Shown here piece by piece: positions 45,183 to 54,357 of a stretch of 64,000 nucleotides of DNA. The stretch is taken from contig JAYYDJ010000011.1 of the NCBI GenBank assembly GCA_036160955.1, forward strand, positions 1 through 64,000, given 5' to 3'. The notes under the pieces were generated by a model, which made no database searches, had not been told where the DNA came from, and worked only from the letters and a program-made list of their open reading frames with translations. The position numbers were made by a program, and so were the translations under genes. Each line of letters begins with the position of its first letter. The first letter of the stretch is position 1. Origin of the DNA: GCA-2699365 sp036160955 (GTDB taxonomy: Bacteria > Verrucomicrobiota > Verrucomicrobiia > Opitutales > Coraliomargaritaceae).

Positions 45183-46520
45183 CTATTTCTTGAATGGAGA
45201 TACGTTAAATGAAAGTGTAAAAGTTCTCAAGCGCCCGCGCTGGTTGCCGAAGCGTGAGCCATTTCGATCCTGTTCAAATTCTATCGTTGGTTGACTGATC
45301 GACCAACTCTCTTTTTTGAGCTTACTAGTCATTTGCTCAATCTCCGTAGTTAAATCAAGGTCTGCTGTAAGTGGACGACCTATTATTATAATCTCGGTGA
45401 CGGCATCTTCTGGATTGATAGATGCACTATAGGTATCAAGCTCGATAGACATAGGTAGAGCGCTCGACAATCCCTGCAGAAGACTTACTAATGGAGCTGG
45501 AACTGGCGCATCCTTGCTTATGGTTTCTCGCCCTTGGCTAAATTCAATGACCTTACTGTATTGGCGATTATCGAGTATGCTTCGCTGAACTTCATTGATT
45601 GACTTAATTTGTGCCTGGAGTTTCAGATCTAGGCTACTTAGATCCACCGCAATTTCTTGTTTCTTTTCTAATAGCGGGATTGTTTGATAAAAAGATATGA
45701 TTAATGCGATGCTACATAATGCGAATGCGCGATGTCGTAAGCGTAGATTTCTCTGTCTTGCCCAATCAGCGCGCCTAACAAGATTCTTTTTGGAGTCAAT
45801 TTTTTGCTGACCTAGTCGAGTAATTTTACTTGTGGGATCTTTAGTATCATCGATGGGCTCATTTTGTAATTGTGGATTTATCCCAAATTCTTGCTCGATA
45901 AATAAACCCAATCGATTGGCGCCAACTTCTAACTGCTCTACGCTTGGCTCTGCAGTATTAAGTCGGCTGAAAAAGAGTAGGTTGCCTGTTTCTTCACGGG
46001 CAATTAAGTAACCAGCATCTCCAAGCCCACTATAATGAATTAGCCCTTGCGGGTTATCGCATGCATTAGCGCTGATACTAGACAAAGAGAATGGCAGACT
46101 AAAAATACCTTCTAAGTAAACTCCGTTTTGTAGCGCCCACTTAGCAATAGCTCCCGCTATAGAATTAGGAAGGCTACTAACTAAATAAAATTGATGCGCG
46201 CCTTCTCGTTGTAGGTGCATGTCAGTAGCTACCCAGCAGCGATCTTCATTGCCGTATAGTTTTATCTTTCGTTGTTGGAGTAATTGTTGCTGTAATTTGG
46301 GGGCTATTTTCGGAACACGCTCGAGATGGTGATCGAGGGAAGGAAGATCGATGTAGATGCGTATACGGCTTATTCCTAGTGATTTAGTCTCAGCGTCTAA
46401 TACTGACAAAAATCCTGAAATATCCTCAATGTTTGCCTCCTTGATCAGGTGTCCACCAGATTTGGAAATACGCCAAATTCTTACCGTATTGTGATCCCAA
46501 ATTATTGTATGAGCTGCCAT
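45183..46520 (-). CDS. GspL-like protein (PilM-like plus PilN-like fusion)
   Basis: 445 residues. The N-terminal about 1-215 is cytoplasmic and resembles the actin-like PilM/GspL fold (MAAHTIIWDHNTVRIWRISK; GLIHYSGLGDAGYLIARE). A basic linker leads to one membrane segment (about 264-281). A periplasmic coiled coil (about 285-320) and ferredoxin-like C-terminal domain like PilN/GspL follow (LLQGLSSALPMSIELDTYS). Such proteins recruit the GspE ATPase to the membrane platform. Linkage to the GspM-like gene and to GspE/GspF supports the role. Confidence 0.65.
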   Translation of the reverse strand: MAAHTIIWDHNTVRIWRISKSGGHLIKEANIEDISGFLSVLDAETKSLGISRIRIYIDLPSLDHHLERVPKIAPKLQQQLLQQRKIKLYGNEDRCWVATDMHLQREGAHQFYLVSSLPNSIAGAIAKWALQNGVYLEGIFSLPFSLSSISANACDNPQGLIHYSGLGDAGYLIAREETGNLLFFSRLNTAEPSVEQLEVGANRLGLFIEQEFGINPQLQNEPIDDTKDPTSKITRLGQQKIDSKKNLVRRADWARQRNLRLRHRAFALCSIALIISFYQTIPLLEKKQEIAVDLSSLDLKLQAQIKSINEVQRSILDNRQYSKVIEFSQGRETISKDAPVPAPLVSLLQGLSSALPMSIELDTYSASINPEDAVTEIIIIGRPLTADLDLTTEIEQMTSKLKKESWSISQPTIEFEQDRNGSRFGNQRGRLRTFTLSFNVSPFKK

Positions 46521-46535
46521 GACATTTATTATTAG

Positions 46536-48005
46536 TTAATATATCCACTTTTCTCCGTCAAAGCGTAAAGTGCTAAATGGCTCAATTATTGTAAAAATGC
46601 CGACCTCAGCTTGGTTCCAAGGATCACCTAAAAGGATTTCTTGTCTGCGTAAGAAGTATCTATTTTCAGACCAGTCGTTTGTAGCTGAGCCGTTTAAGCT
46701 AATGAGAAGAGGTTCTTGGGGGTTTGAATTGTTTGGATCTGCGTATGGATTAACTAATCCAAGCGGCGCGAGATCAGTTAAAGTAAGTGGCACTGTTATG
46801 GATTGATTAATTGGCACTTGGAAGGAGCGTTGTCCGCTGACGATTACTGTGGCAGGCTGATTACCATCAATACGTTGACCTCGCTCAACTTGGATTACCG
46901 CATCAACGTAAGAGTAAATTTGTGCTGGGTGATCAAAAAATCCATCGAGATCAACATCTTCGGAGTAGGGGGTGGGATCTATTATGCCATTTCCGTTGTA
47001 ATCGTAGTTATTTGTTGTTTCATCTAAGAATTGATCAAGAGTGCCATTACCGTTTAGGTCTTCACTACGATCTAGATATCCGTTATTATCTACATCTTCC
47101 CCTGCATCTAAAGTGTTATTTCTGTTTTCGTCTTCGGTTGATTCTCGCGACTGTAGTATAAACTTCGCATTTTGTAAATTTTTACTAGTAACAGATACGG
47201 AACCACGATCCCAGAAGCCTAGGGCATTAGTAAAACCTGCACTTAGATTTGCTCCGCCAGCTTCTTGAATAGCTAGTCGATTTTCAATCACCACGGTGCA
47301 TAGCAGATCGCGCAGGTCGATCCGCTGAACATTTAGCTCGGCTGCACGACCTTTCCATTTAGACTGGTTTAAGCCGTAGTTCTCCCAATCGCCCCAATTA
47401 CCTGTAGCAGGGTCGCCGTCATATCCCACAGGGTCGCCGTCATCTCCCACAGCCCAATTTTCCCAAAAATTATTAAAGCTATTAACATTCAAGGTATTTG
47501 GTAGCGGTAAATCAGGATTGGTGGTGGATACCAGCAGAAGTCGTAATTCAGTTGGATTTTGCTCGTCACTAAGCCAGCCTGAACCATCACCAGTAATTTG
47601 GAAGAAACTATCTCCAGCCCAAGTATTTTCGGCAAAATATAGCATGCGAGTGGTTGTCGTGGCTGGGCTAGGGCGTATGCCCACTGGGTAGCGTAATTCA
47701 TTAGCACTACCGCCACCATGACGCGAAGCGAGATTCCACCAGTAGTTATCCTCAGCGCTTGTTGCTACGCTTGAATTATTTTCAAATAGTGGAAATATTT
47801 GCTCTCTTAGCATACCTCGCTTTAAAGCTTCAGCAACTTTAGGTAGTTCTGCAGCTTCATCCACTGCTCGTTGTACGCGAATGATGTCGATTGCACTTGG
47901 CAGAACTGCTGCAGATAAGATAGCAATAATTACTAACACACCAATTAGCTCTACTAGTGTAAATCCAGCAGGATTCAAAGTTATGATCTTCTTGTATGGG
48001 CGCAT
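46536..48005 (-). CDS. Large pseudopilin with five calcium-loop-like motifs
   Basis: 489 residues from ATG 48005 (MRPYKKIITLNPAG). Type IV prepilin signal: the cleavage site before FTLVELIGVLVIIAILSAAV, a hydrophobic helix that anchors and assembles. The globular part is unusually long. At genomic 46932-47132 it has five D-x-[D/N]-x-[D/N]-[G/N]-x-x-D loops (DENRNNTLD, DVDNNGYLD, DLNGNGTLD, DYNGNGIID, DVDLDGFFD), like EF-hand or dockerin calcium loops. A 7-residue repeat (VG-D/Y-DGDP) lies nearer the N-terminus. It is probably a minor tip pseudopilin stabilised by calcium. It starts 5 bases after the preceding pseudopilin. Confidence 0.72.
   Translation of the reverse strand: MRPYKKIITLNPAGFTLVELIGVLVIIAILSAAVLPSAIDIIRVQRAVDEAAELPKVAEALKRGMLREQIFPLFENNSSVATSAEDNYWWNLASRHGGGSANELRYPVGIRPSPATTTTRMLYFAENTWAGDSFFQITGDGSGWLSDEQNPTELRLLLVSTTNPDLPLPNTLNVNSFNNFWENWAVGDDGDPVGYDGDPATGNWGDWENYGLNQSKWKGRAAELNVQRIDLRDLLCTVVIENRLAIQEAGGANLSAGFTNALGFWDRGSVSVTSKNLQNAKFILQSRESTEDENRNNTLDAGEDVDNNGYLDRSEDLNGNGTLDQFLDETTNNYDYNGNGIIDPTPYSEDVDLDGFFDHPAQIYSYVDAVIQVERGQRIDGNQPATVIVSGQRSFQVPINQSITVPLTLTDLAPLGLVNPYADPNNSNPQEPLLISLNGSATNDWSENRYFLRRQEILLGDPWNQAEVGIFTIIEPFSTLRFDGEKWIY
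47408..47449. repeat. 21-bp in-frame tandem duplication
   Basis: Two copies of a 21-base unit (47408-47428 and 47429-47449) differ at one base. On the minus strand they encode a doubled VG(D/Y)DGDP heptapeptide in the large pseudopilin. The near identity suggests a recent slippage or duplication event. Confidence 0.85.
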
Positions 48006-48010
48006 AAAAA

Positions 48011-48736
48011 TTACTGATGAAAGATATATACGTAGGCGTGATACTCTCCAGGTTGATCGCCTGGAGTAAACCAAGCGTTGGCACCTTCGAGGCCTCCTTT
48101 TTGTGCAATTCCGTTACCCGCTAAGCTAGCTTCAATAAAGTCTAATTCAGTTAGGGCATCAGCTCCAAACGGTCCATTCACTTTAATTGCGAGACCCGCA
48201 GCTTCTCGAGTTGTTAGATTAGGCATAAAATAATAAGCAACCAATACTGCCTTACCAGCAGACTCGAATATCATACTATCTATAGTCCCGGAGTAGGTCG
48301 CTCCTCCAATAAGAGTTGCGCCTACTGGGCTACTACCGATTGCAAAGGTTAATGTGTTTGTAGGGCGCCCTATGGGAACTCCCTCCTGCTCGAGGAGCTG
48401 TGTCTGATAAACAAGCATATCTCCGAGGTCACGATTACCTATCTCGGGTGTGTATTCGCTTGGTGGATCTCCGTTGGGATCAGCTTTATAATTAAGAACT
48501 TGTGTAATTTCAGTATCAGTTGGGATACGGTCATAACGCTGATAATAATGCGTTGCTGCTATTTGCGCCGCACTCACAGATGCAATCGCCGAACTTATCT
48601 TTGATTCACGAATCGATTTTATTACATTAGGTGCTATCATTGCGGCAAGTATAGACATAATCGCTAGCACGCCTATCATTTCAATGAGCGTAAATGCGTA
48701 ATGTTTAGTAGCAAAAACTGGAGTACGTTTGTGCAT
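48011..48736 (-). CDS. Pseudopilin, paralogue of the one at 51742
   Basis: 241 residues. Prepilin signal YAFTLIEMIGVLAIMSILAA with Glu at +5. The body (NYKADP, DLGDMLVYQTQLLEQEGVPIG, GLEGANAWFTPGD, and a C-terminal HAYVYIFHQ) matches the pseudopilin at 51742-52452 almost block for block, so the two are duplicates. It lies directly after gspF (8 bases). It is probably a major or minor subunit of the secretion or pilus fibre and would need a prepilin peptidase, not found in this window. Confidence 0.82.
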   Translation of the reverse strand: MHKRTPVFATKHYAFTLIEMIGVLAIMSILAAMIAPNVIKSIRESKISSAIASVSAAQIAATHYYQRYDRIPTDTEITQVLNYKADPNGDPPSEYTPEIGNRDLGDMLVYQTQLLEQEGVPIGRPTNTLTFAIGSSPVGATLIGGATYSGTIDSMIFESAGKAVLVAYYFMPNLTTREAAGLAIKVNGPFGADALTELDFIEASLAGNGIAQKGGLEGANAWFTPGDQPGEYHAYVYIFHQ

Positions 48737-48743
48737 CTTTAAT

Positions 48744-49952
48744 TTAATATGCGCCGGGGCTTAGCATATTCACCAATGGTAGAAATACAGCAGCGGCAAC
48801 AAGACCAGCTAAACAGACGGTGAGTACAATGAGGCCGGGTTCTAAAATCGCAAAAAATGTTTTTATTTTACGTGGAACAAGATCATCGTAGTAATCCACT
48901 ACTGCTTGTAGGGATGTATCGAGTGAACCACTGCGCTCGCCTACTCCAACCATTGTTCTGACTAATGGCGGGAAAATAGGGTCTTTAGCCATGCTGCTAC
49001 TCATCGTTGAACCGTTTGAAACTGCTGTCTCGATTCGTGTTACGCTTCGTTCAATAACTCGATTTCCTACCACTTGGCGTGCCATTGCTAAAGAATCGGT
49101 GATAACGATGCCTGCTTTTTGCATTAAGATTAAACTGCGAAGAAAGCGCGCTACCGCGAGTGTGAGAATCACATCACCTAGGAATGGCAGTTTAAGTAGA
49201 AAGTGATCACGAAGTAGGGCAGCATTTTTAGATATTTTGAATAGTATACGTAATCCAGCGGGAGTCAAAAAGGTCGCAGCAATAATTAAAAACCAGTATT
49301 GCACCACAAATTCGCTCGCAGAAATCATAACTTGAGTGATCCAAGGTAAGGGAATATCAAGTTCGAAAAGCAATTCTGTAACAGTTGGAAAAACAAAACG
49401 AAGAGCGATAAAAATAAAAATAATTAATGCAGCAACTACAAAGGCAGGATAGAGCATCGCTTGTTTGAAGGCTTTCCAGTTCTTATCCATCCATTCCAAG
49501 TAATCACGTAGCTCTATAAAATTTTCATCTAAGGAACCGCTTCTTTCAGCGACTTGGACAATGTTGCGAATGTAGCCCGGAAAGACTCTAGGGAACGTCT
49601 CCAGTCCCTGGCTTAGAGGTGTACCTTGTTCTACCAATTCGGTTAGGCGTTGTCGGACGGTAGCTTGCGCTCCCGAAGTCTCTTCTCCTTGTCGGACCCG
49701 AAGTGCGTCAATTATAGGCACTCCGGCGCGTAATTGGATGCCAATTTGAAAAATTAAATTAGCTAGGTCTGCAGTTTTCATTTTCAGCCTAGAGTTGCGC
49801 TTGCTTGCTCTTGAATCTCGCACATCGGCTTTGACTAACTCTAAGCCATCCTCTGAAATTAAGTCAGACAGGCGTTTGACGTTTTCTGCCTCACGATTGC
49901 CATTTACTAAACGACCATCTTTTGTGACTGCAGTATAGTTAAAATCAGTCAT
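48744..49952 (-). CDS. gspF: Inner-membrane platform protein GspF/PilC
   Basis: 402 residues with two GspF domains. Three or four membrane segments are visible around 165-190, 215-240 and 372-395. Family blocks: FQIGIQLRAGVPIIDALRV, VQVAERSGSLDENF in the first domain and VGVGERSGSLDTSL in the second. It anchors pseudopilus assembly powered by GspE. The ATG at 49952 overlaps the end of the full-length gspE frame (ATGACTGA), showing that gspE was originally intact up to 49945. Confidence 0.93.
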   Translation of the reverse strand: MTDFNYTAVTKDGRLVNGNREAENVKRLSDLISEDGLELVKADVRDSRASKRNSRLKMKTADLANLIFQIGIQLRAGVPIIDALRVRQGEETSGAQATVRQRLTELVEQGTPLSQGLETFPRVFPGYIRNIVQVAERSGSLDENFIELRDYLEWMDKNWKAFKQAMLYPAFVVAALIIFIFIALRFVFPTVTELLFELDIPLPWITQVMISASEFVVQYWFLIIAATFLTPAGLRILFKISKNAALLRDHFLLKLPFLGDVILTLAVARFLRSLILMQKAGIVITDSLAMARQVVGNRVIERSVTRIETAVSNGSTMSSSMAKDPIFPPLVRTMVGVGERSGSLDTSLQAVVDYYDDLVPRKIKTFFAILEPGLIVLTVCLAGLVAAAVFLPLVNMLSPGAY

Positions 49953-50073
49953 TGTCGGAGCAGTCTTCTGGGTCTAATTGTATGACGCGCCCAATTTCTT
50001 CAATACTGGTCAGCCCTTATTTTGCTTTCTCAAGACCATCTTGGCGAATAAGTACAACACCTTGGTTCTTTAA
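49945..50073 (-). pseudogene. gspE: GspE C-terminal tail after the first in-frame TAA
   Basis: Continuing the gspE frame past TAA (50076-50074) gives LKNQGVVLIRQDGLEKAK, a second TAA (50019-50017), then GLTSIEEIGRV and the natural TGA at 49947-49945, which overlaps the gspF ATG. This matches the family's terminal pattern QGM..L..DGl.K...GlTt.EEv.rV, so two single-base nonsense changes are present in otherwise intact coding sequence. Confidence 0.8.
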
Positions 50074-51708
50074 TTATCGTTTTAAATTAGAAATCGACTC
50101 TTTCCTGTCAATGAGCTGCTGCAAGCCTGCATCCATTCGAATTATTTCCGCTAAACTGATGCGTCCGCTGTAGCCTTTCTGCCCGCAAGCTTGGCATCCA
50201 ACTGGCTCATAGACAGTCACATCTAAATCTTCTGGTGAGCCCCCAAGCGCAGCCCATTCCTTCGCACTTATTGTATTCTTGGTTTTACAGACAGGACACA
50301 AGCGCCGTGCAAGACGCTGAGCGCTCAAGCCGAGTAAGCTACTAGATAGTAAGTAGGGTGGAATTCCTAGGTCAGTAAGCCGAGGAATTGCACTTATTGC
50401 ATCATTGGTATGTAACGTAGAAAACACTAGATGACCCGTTAGCGCTGCTCGTATCATAAGTTCTGCAGTTACTTGGTCGCGGGTTTCACCGACAAGGATT
50501 ACATCTGGATCTTGGCGCAGTAAGGTGCGTAGTCCATTAGCGAAGGAGAGTCCAATCTCGTCTCTAATCTGCGTTTGACGAATGAGTGGTAAACGGTATT
50601 CAATTGGATCTTCAAGAGTGAATACGCTACGCTCTTCGGCATCAATCATCGAAAGCAGTGTATATAGGGTTGTAGTTTTACCGCTTCCTGTGGGTCCTGT
50701 AATTAGAAAAACTCCATGCGGCTGATCTAAAATGTCACTAAATTCAGATTGTTGTTTCTGCGAGAAACCAAGAGTAGGAAGCTCCAACTTTAGGCGTGAT
50801 TGGTCTAGTAGTCGCATAACAATACTTTCGCCATTACTAGATGGTAAGCTCGAGACGCGTACATCGATTTCCTCACTACCTATGGCAAAATGTATTCGTC
50901 CATCTTGTGGTAAGCGGTCTTCAGCCGTATCCATTCCCGCTAAAATTTTAAATCGAGCAGTAAGAGCACTTTGTATCGCACGAGGTAGCAGCAATCCTTC
51001 CTCGAGGACGCCATCGGCGCGTAACCTAACTCGAAAAAATCGTTCTTCCGGATGCAGGTGAACATCACTAGCTTCGCGGGTAGCCGCATGCATTAAAATT
51101 TGTTCCGCTAAGCGTATCATCGGCGGGTCATCCTGACTTTGCTCGTTGAGCGCCGCCGCATCCATTTGTATAAAAGCACCTACAGCATCATAGAGCTCAT
51201 CGCGCGCAGTATAGTTTCGATTGATAGCGAGGCGTATATCTGTCTCAGAGGCGGGTAAGACTTCGATAGGCTGCTTAGCTGCAGTTTCTAGGCGTTTAAG
51301 AGTTGGAAGATCAAATGGATTAGCGCAAGCTATCCACAGGCTCCCATCACGTTCTGCTACAGGAATTGCTACTAATTTCTCACATAATTGAGCAGGCAAT
51401 TTATTGCGCAGGCAATCATCGAGACTTAATCTACGTAGACTAAGCTGTTGACCTTCTAATTGTCCTTCCTGAATAAAGTCAGTTGCTGTTTTTAGTTGGC
51501 CACGAATCGATCGAAACTGTGATAATTCTTCACTAGTAACGAGTCCCAAGCGTTGAACAACTTCACTGAAACTAAGCCCTAACCGAGTACCCTCACGGCG
51601 CGCTAATTCTGCCTGTGAAGCTGTCAATATACGCTCCGATAAAAGCCAGGCCTCCATATTTACAGAGGCCTGACTGTTTACAGTGTCTTTTGCTGACGTT
51701 TCTTCCAC
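50074..51708 (-). CDS. gspE: GspE/PilB secretion ATPase, main part up to an in-frame TAA
   Basis: 544 residues. The N-terminal GspE domain (about 20-160) is followed by the hexameric ATPase core. Walker A is GPTGSGKTTTLYTLL, the Asp box TLEDPIEY, Walker B QDPDVILVGETRD and the His box FSTLHTNDA. The zinc site has two Cys pairs, CPVC and CQAC. It powers pseudopilus extension. GTG 51708 is the longest start; ATG 51657 is an alternative. The frame ends at TAA 50076-50074 after SISNLKR, about 42 codons before the natural end. Loss of this tail may or may not abolish function because the core is complete. Confidence 0.93.
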   Translation of the reverse strand: MEETSAKDTVNSQASVNMEAWLLSERILTASQAELARREGTRLGLSFSEVVQRLGLVTSEELSQFRSIRGQLKTATDFIQEGQLEGQQLSLRRLSLDDCLRNKLPAQLCEKLVAIPVAERDGSLWIACANPFDLPTLKRLETAAKQPIEVLPASETDIRLAINRNYTARDELYDAVGAFIQMDAAALNEQSQDDPPMIRLAEQILMHAATREASDVHLHPEERFFRVRLRADGVLEEGLLLPRAIQSALTARFKILAGMDTAEDRLPQDGRIHFAIGSEEIDVRVSSLPSSNGESIVMRLLDQSRLKLELPTLGFSQKQQSEFSDILDQPHGVFLITGPTGSGKTTTLYTLLSMIDAEERSVFTLEDPIEYRLPLIRQTQIRDEIGLSFANGLRTLLRQDPDVILVGETRDQVTAELMIRAALTGHLVFSTLHTNDAISAIPRLTDLGIPPYLLSSSLLGLSAQRLARRLCPVCKTKNTISAKEWAALGGSPEDLDVTVYEPVGCQACGQKGYSGRISLAEIIRMDAGLQQLIDRKESISNLKR

Positions 51709-51741
51709 GGTAAGTCAAAAGACTAAATTACTGCTAAAGTC

Positions 51742-52452
51742 TTACTGGTGTGAAACATATACGTATGCGTGATATTCTCCATCACTATCGCCAGGAGCAA
51801 ACCATGCATTAGCACCCTCTAGGCCACCAGTGGCACCGATTCCTGCGCCTGCTATAGAAGCATTGATAAAGTCAGTATCAGCTACAGCATCACTTTCGAA
51901 GGGTCCATTTACTTTGGTTGCTAGTGCAGCAGCCTCTTGCGTGGTCAGGTTAGGCATTACATAATAGACAATACGTGTGCCAGTACCTGCTGATTTAAAG
52001 CGCATCGTAGTGCTTGTTCCACCATAAGTAGCGCCGCCGATTAGGCCTTCTCCAACGGTGGCACAACCAATAGCATGAACTAATGAATCAGTTGACCTGC
52101 CTATTGGGGTTTTCTCTTGTTCGAGTAATTGTGATTGATAAACAAGAATATCACCAAAGTCTACATTACCTACATCAGGAGTGTAAGCGATAGGACTAGT
52201 TGGATCTTCCTTATAATTCAACACACCTGTAGTTGCTGTCTCGGTGTCAAGAGGGAAATTATCATAGCGCTGATAATAATTGATTGCTGCAGTTTTGGCT
52301 GCATTGACTGAGGCGATAGCAGAAGTGACCTTAGCATCACGAATTGATTCGATGACACGTGGAGCGACCACTGCGGCTAGAATACCGATAATAGCAAGAA
52401 CGCCAATCATTTCGATTAACGTGAATCCTTTTTGTGTATTTTTGTTATTCAT
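51742..52452 (-). CDS. Pseudopilin, first gene of the secretion/pilus cluster
   Basis: 236 residues. Class III prepilin signal KGFTLIEMIGVLAIIGILAA with Glu at +5. The globular part (INYYQRYDNFPLDTETATTG, ILVYQSQLLEQEKTPIGRS, VNGPFESDAV, GLEGANAWFAPGD) is shared with the paralogue at 48011. The first gene of the minus-strand operon; its 255-base upstream region holds ATGTAAA motifs. It probably forms the main fibre subunit, being first and nearest the promoter. It needs prepilin peptidase, not found here. Confidence 0.85.
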   Translation of the reverse strand: MNNKNTQKGFTLIEMIGVLAIIGILAAVVAPRVIESIRDAKVTSAIASVNAAKTAAINYYQRYDNFPLDTETATTGVLNYKEDPTSPIAYTPDVGNVDFGDILVYQSQLLEQEKTPIGRSTDSLVHAIGCATVGEGLIGGATYGGTSTTMRFKSAGTGTRIVYYVMPNLTTQEAAALATKVNGPFESDAVADTDFINASIAGAGIGATGGLEGANAWFAPGDSDGEYHAYVYVSHQ

Positions 52453-52517
52453 AATTAGATTTTTGTTTAGGCGTTTTTCTTATCTGCCTGATATAAATAC
52501 ATCTAATTAGACACAAT

Positions 52518-52583
52518 ATGTAAAATAATTATATGTAAAAAAAGTATTAATAAAATGCATACTTTTCTGGTACATTTTTACAT
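52518..52583. promoter_or_regulatory. Repeated ATGTAAA/TTTACAT motifs upstream of the pseudopilin operon
   Basis: ATGTAAA occurs at 52518-52524 and 52533-52539 (15-base period), and its inverse TTTACAT at 52577-52583, in an A/T-rich region between the pseudopilin operon and der. They could be regulator sites or parts of a promoter. In such A/T-rich sequence chance occurrence is possible. Confidence 0.25.
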
Positions 52584-52707
52584 TATTTCCACCTTTTCCT
52601 TACTTTGAAAATGGTATCAATTTTAACAGTATGCGTTGTAGCTTATCTTTAGCTGCTGTTGAAATACATTGTCTTCAATGCACGGACTCGCTCTAGTCTT
52701 CTATGTA

Positions 52708-54288
52708 ATGATTGATCCTTCCAGAATAGTGGCCCTTGTTGGTCGTCCCAATGTAGGCAAAAGCCGATTATTTAATCGCTTGTGCGGCAAGCGTATGTCG
52801 ATTGTACATGACCTTCCGGGAGTAACACGTGATTTAATTTCTACTGAAATAAAGGATGATTATTTATTATTAGATACCGGAGGTGTAGGCATGGAGCTAG
52901 AAATGACACCGAAGGCAATCGCAGCAGCGGCTGAAGATCAAGTTGAGTTTGCTCTGCAAGCCTCAAGGGTCGTTCTCTTTGTAGTGGATGCACGCAGCGG
53001 AGTCACCACCTTGGATGAAATGGTCGCTGATAAATTACGGCGCTATGGCAAGCAAGTGCTCTTGATTGCGAATAAAGTCGACAGCGAAGTTGAGGAATCG
53101 GCAGCAGAAGATTTTGCACGGCTGGGATTAGGAGATCCTATTCGGGTCTCCGCCGAGCATGGGCGCGGAATTCAATCCTTAGAAGCTGCGTTAACGGATA
53201 GCTTAGGCCCTAAGCCCGAAGGTTCCGCGGGCGATAAGGAGAAACCAATCCGCATTTCTTTGGTCGGTCGACCTAATGTAGGCAAGTCTTCGCTTGGTAA
53301 TGCATTGCTTAATTCTACGCGCCTAATTGTTTCCGATGTACCAGGAACTACGCGCGATTCAGTAGAGTCAGATTTAGACTATGCTAAGGATCGAGAATTG
53401 ATTAAGTTTCGCCTGGCGGATACTGCAGGCATACGCTCGAAGCGTAAAGTCGGGGATCCAGTCGAGTATTTTTCCAACGTACGCACACAGCATTCAATCG
53501 AGCGCTCCGATGTCGTCTTCTTAGTAATAGATGCTGCTGATGGAGTTACAAAGCAGGATCAAGCGCTAGCCGGAGACATCATGGATGCAGGTAAGGCCAT
53601 CGTTATCGTGGTGAATAAGTATGATAAAATTAAAGAGCGCTGGGATGAAGAGCCTGTGAATGGATTTAAAAATTTGAAACATTTCTTGACGCATTATGAG
53701 ACGTCTTTACGCAAGCAACTCTTTTTCTTGCCAGACCCGCCGGTTCTTTTTGTATCCGCTTTAAAAGGATTTAAAGTTGAGTCATTACTCGAGGCAGCAG
53801 CTGGAATTGAGGCGAGCTTGGATATGCAATTGCCTACGGGACGACTCAACCGCTTGGTACAGGATCTGTTTACTGCGCGCATGCCGAAAATGGTAGGTAT
53901 TAAGCGTTTCAAAGTATTTTACGCAGTGCAAACTGGCAGTCGTCCCCTGCGTTTGCGCTTTTATTGTAACCGTATAGAGCGACTGGATCCGACTTACCGT
54001 CGTTATTTAGAGAAGGGACTGCTACATGAATTTCAACTGAAAGGATGCCCCATACGTTTTGATTTTGTGGGAAAACATAAGCGCTACTCAGAGGGGGAAG
54101 ATAGCAAAGGAGTTCACTGTGGCCTTGCTGGAAGAGGCGCGCCACGGCAAAGTCGCGAGATTCAAGATAAGCATCGCCGCATAAAACAAGGTGATAAAGC
54201 GTTCGAGAAAAAACATCCCGAACAGCGTAAGCGTATATCTCAAGTTAAGGCTGCCCACAATAAAGGCATTAGAAAGTTGATAGAGTGA
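52708..54288 (+). CDS. der: GTPase Der (EngA), ribosome assembly
   Basis: Double-domain GTPase needed for 50S maturation. About 526 residues. G1 motifs GRPNVGKSRL and GRPNVGKSSL mark the two G domains; the switch/G2-G3 parts are DLPGVTRD...DTGG and DVPGTTRD...DTAG; G4 motifs are NKVD and NKYD. The KH-like C-terminal domain follows, then a basic tail of about 60 residues (KQGDKAFEKKHPEQRKR) longer than in many Der proteins. ATG 52708 was chosen; upstream in-frame starts add residues not seen in the family. Ends in TGA. Confidence 0.95.
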   Translation: MIDPSRIVALVGRPNVGKSRLFNRLCGKRMSIVHDLPGVTRDLISTEIKDDYLLLDTGGVGMELEMTPKAIAAAAEDQVEFALQASRVVLFVVDARSGVTTLDEMVADKLRRYGKQVLLIANKVDSEVEESAAEDFARLGLGDPIRVSAEHGRGIQSLEAALTDSLGPKPEGSAGDKEKPIRISLVGRPNVGKSSLGNALLNSTRLIVSDVPGTTRDSVESDLDYAKDRELIKFRLADTAGIRSKRKVGDPVEYFSNVRTQHSIERSDVVFLVIDAADGVTKQDQALAGDIMDAGKAIVIVVNKYDKIKERWDEEPVNGFKNLKHFLTHYETSLRKQLFFLPDPPVLFVSALKGFKVESLLEAAAGIEASLDMQLPTGRLNRLVQDLFTARMPKMVGIKRFKVFYAVQTGSRPLRLRFYCNRIERLDPTYRRYLEKGLLHEFQLKGCPIRFDFVGKHKRYSEGEDSKGVHCGLAGRGAPRQSREIQDKHRRIKQGDKAFEKKHPEQRKRISQVKAAHNKGIRKLIE

Positions 54289-54357
54289 ACCTGAGAGGCC
54301 TCTATCTACAAGTAAATGGCCTTTTCAAAACTAAGCAGCTAGTGATAATTAGAAGTA

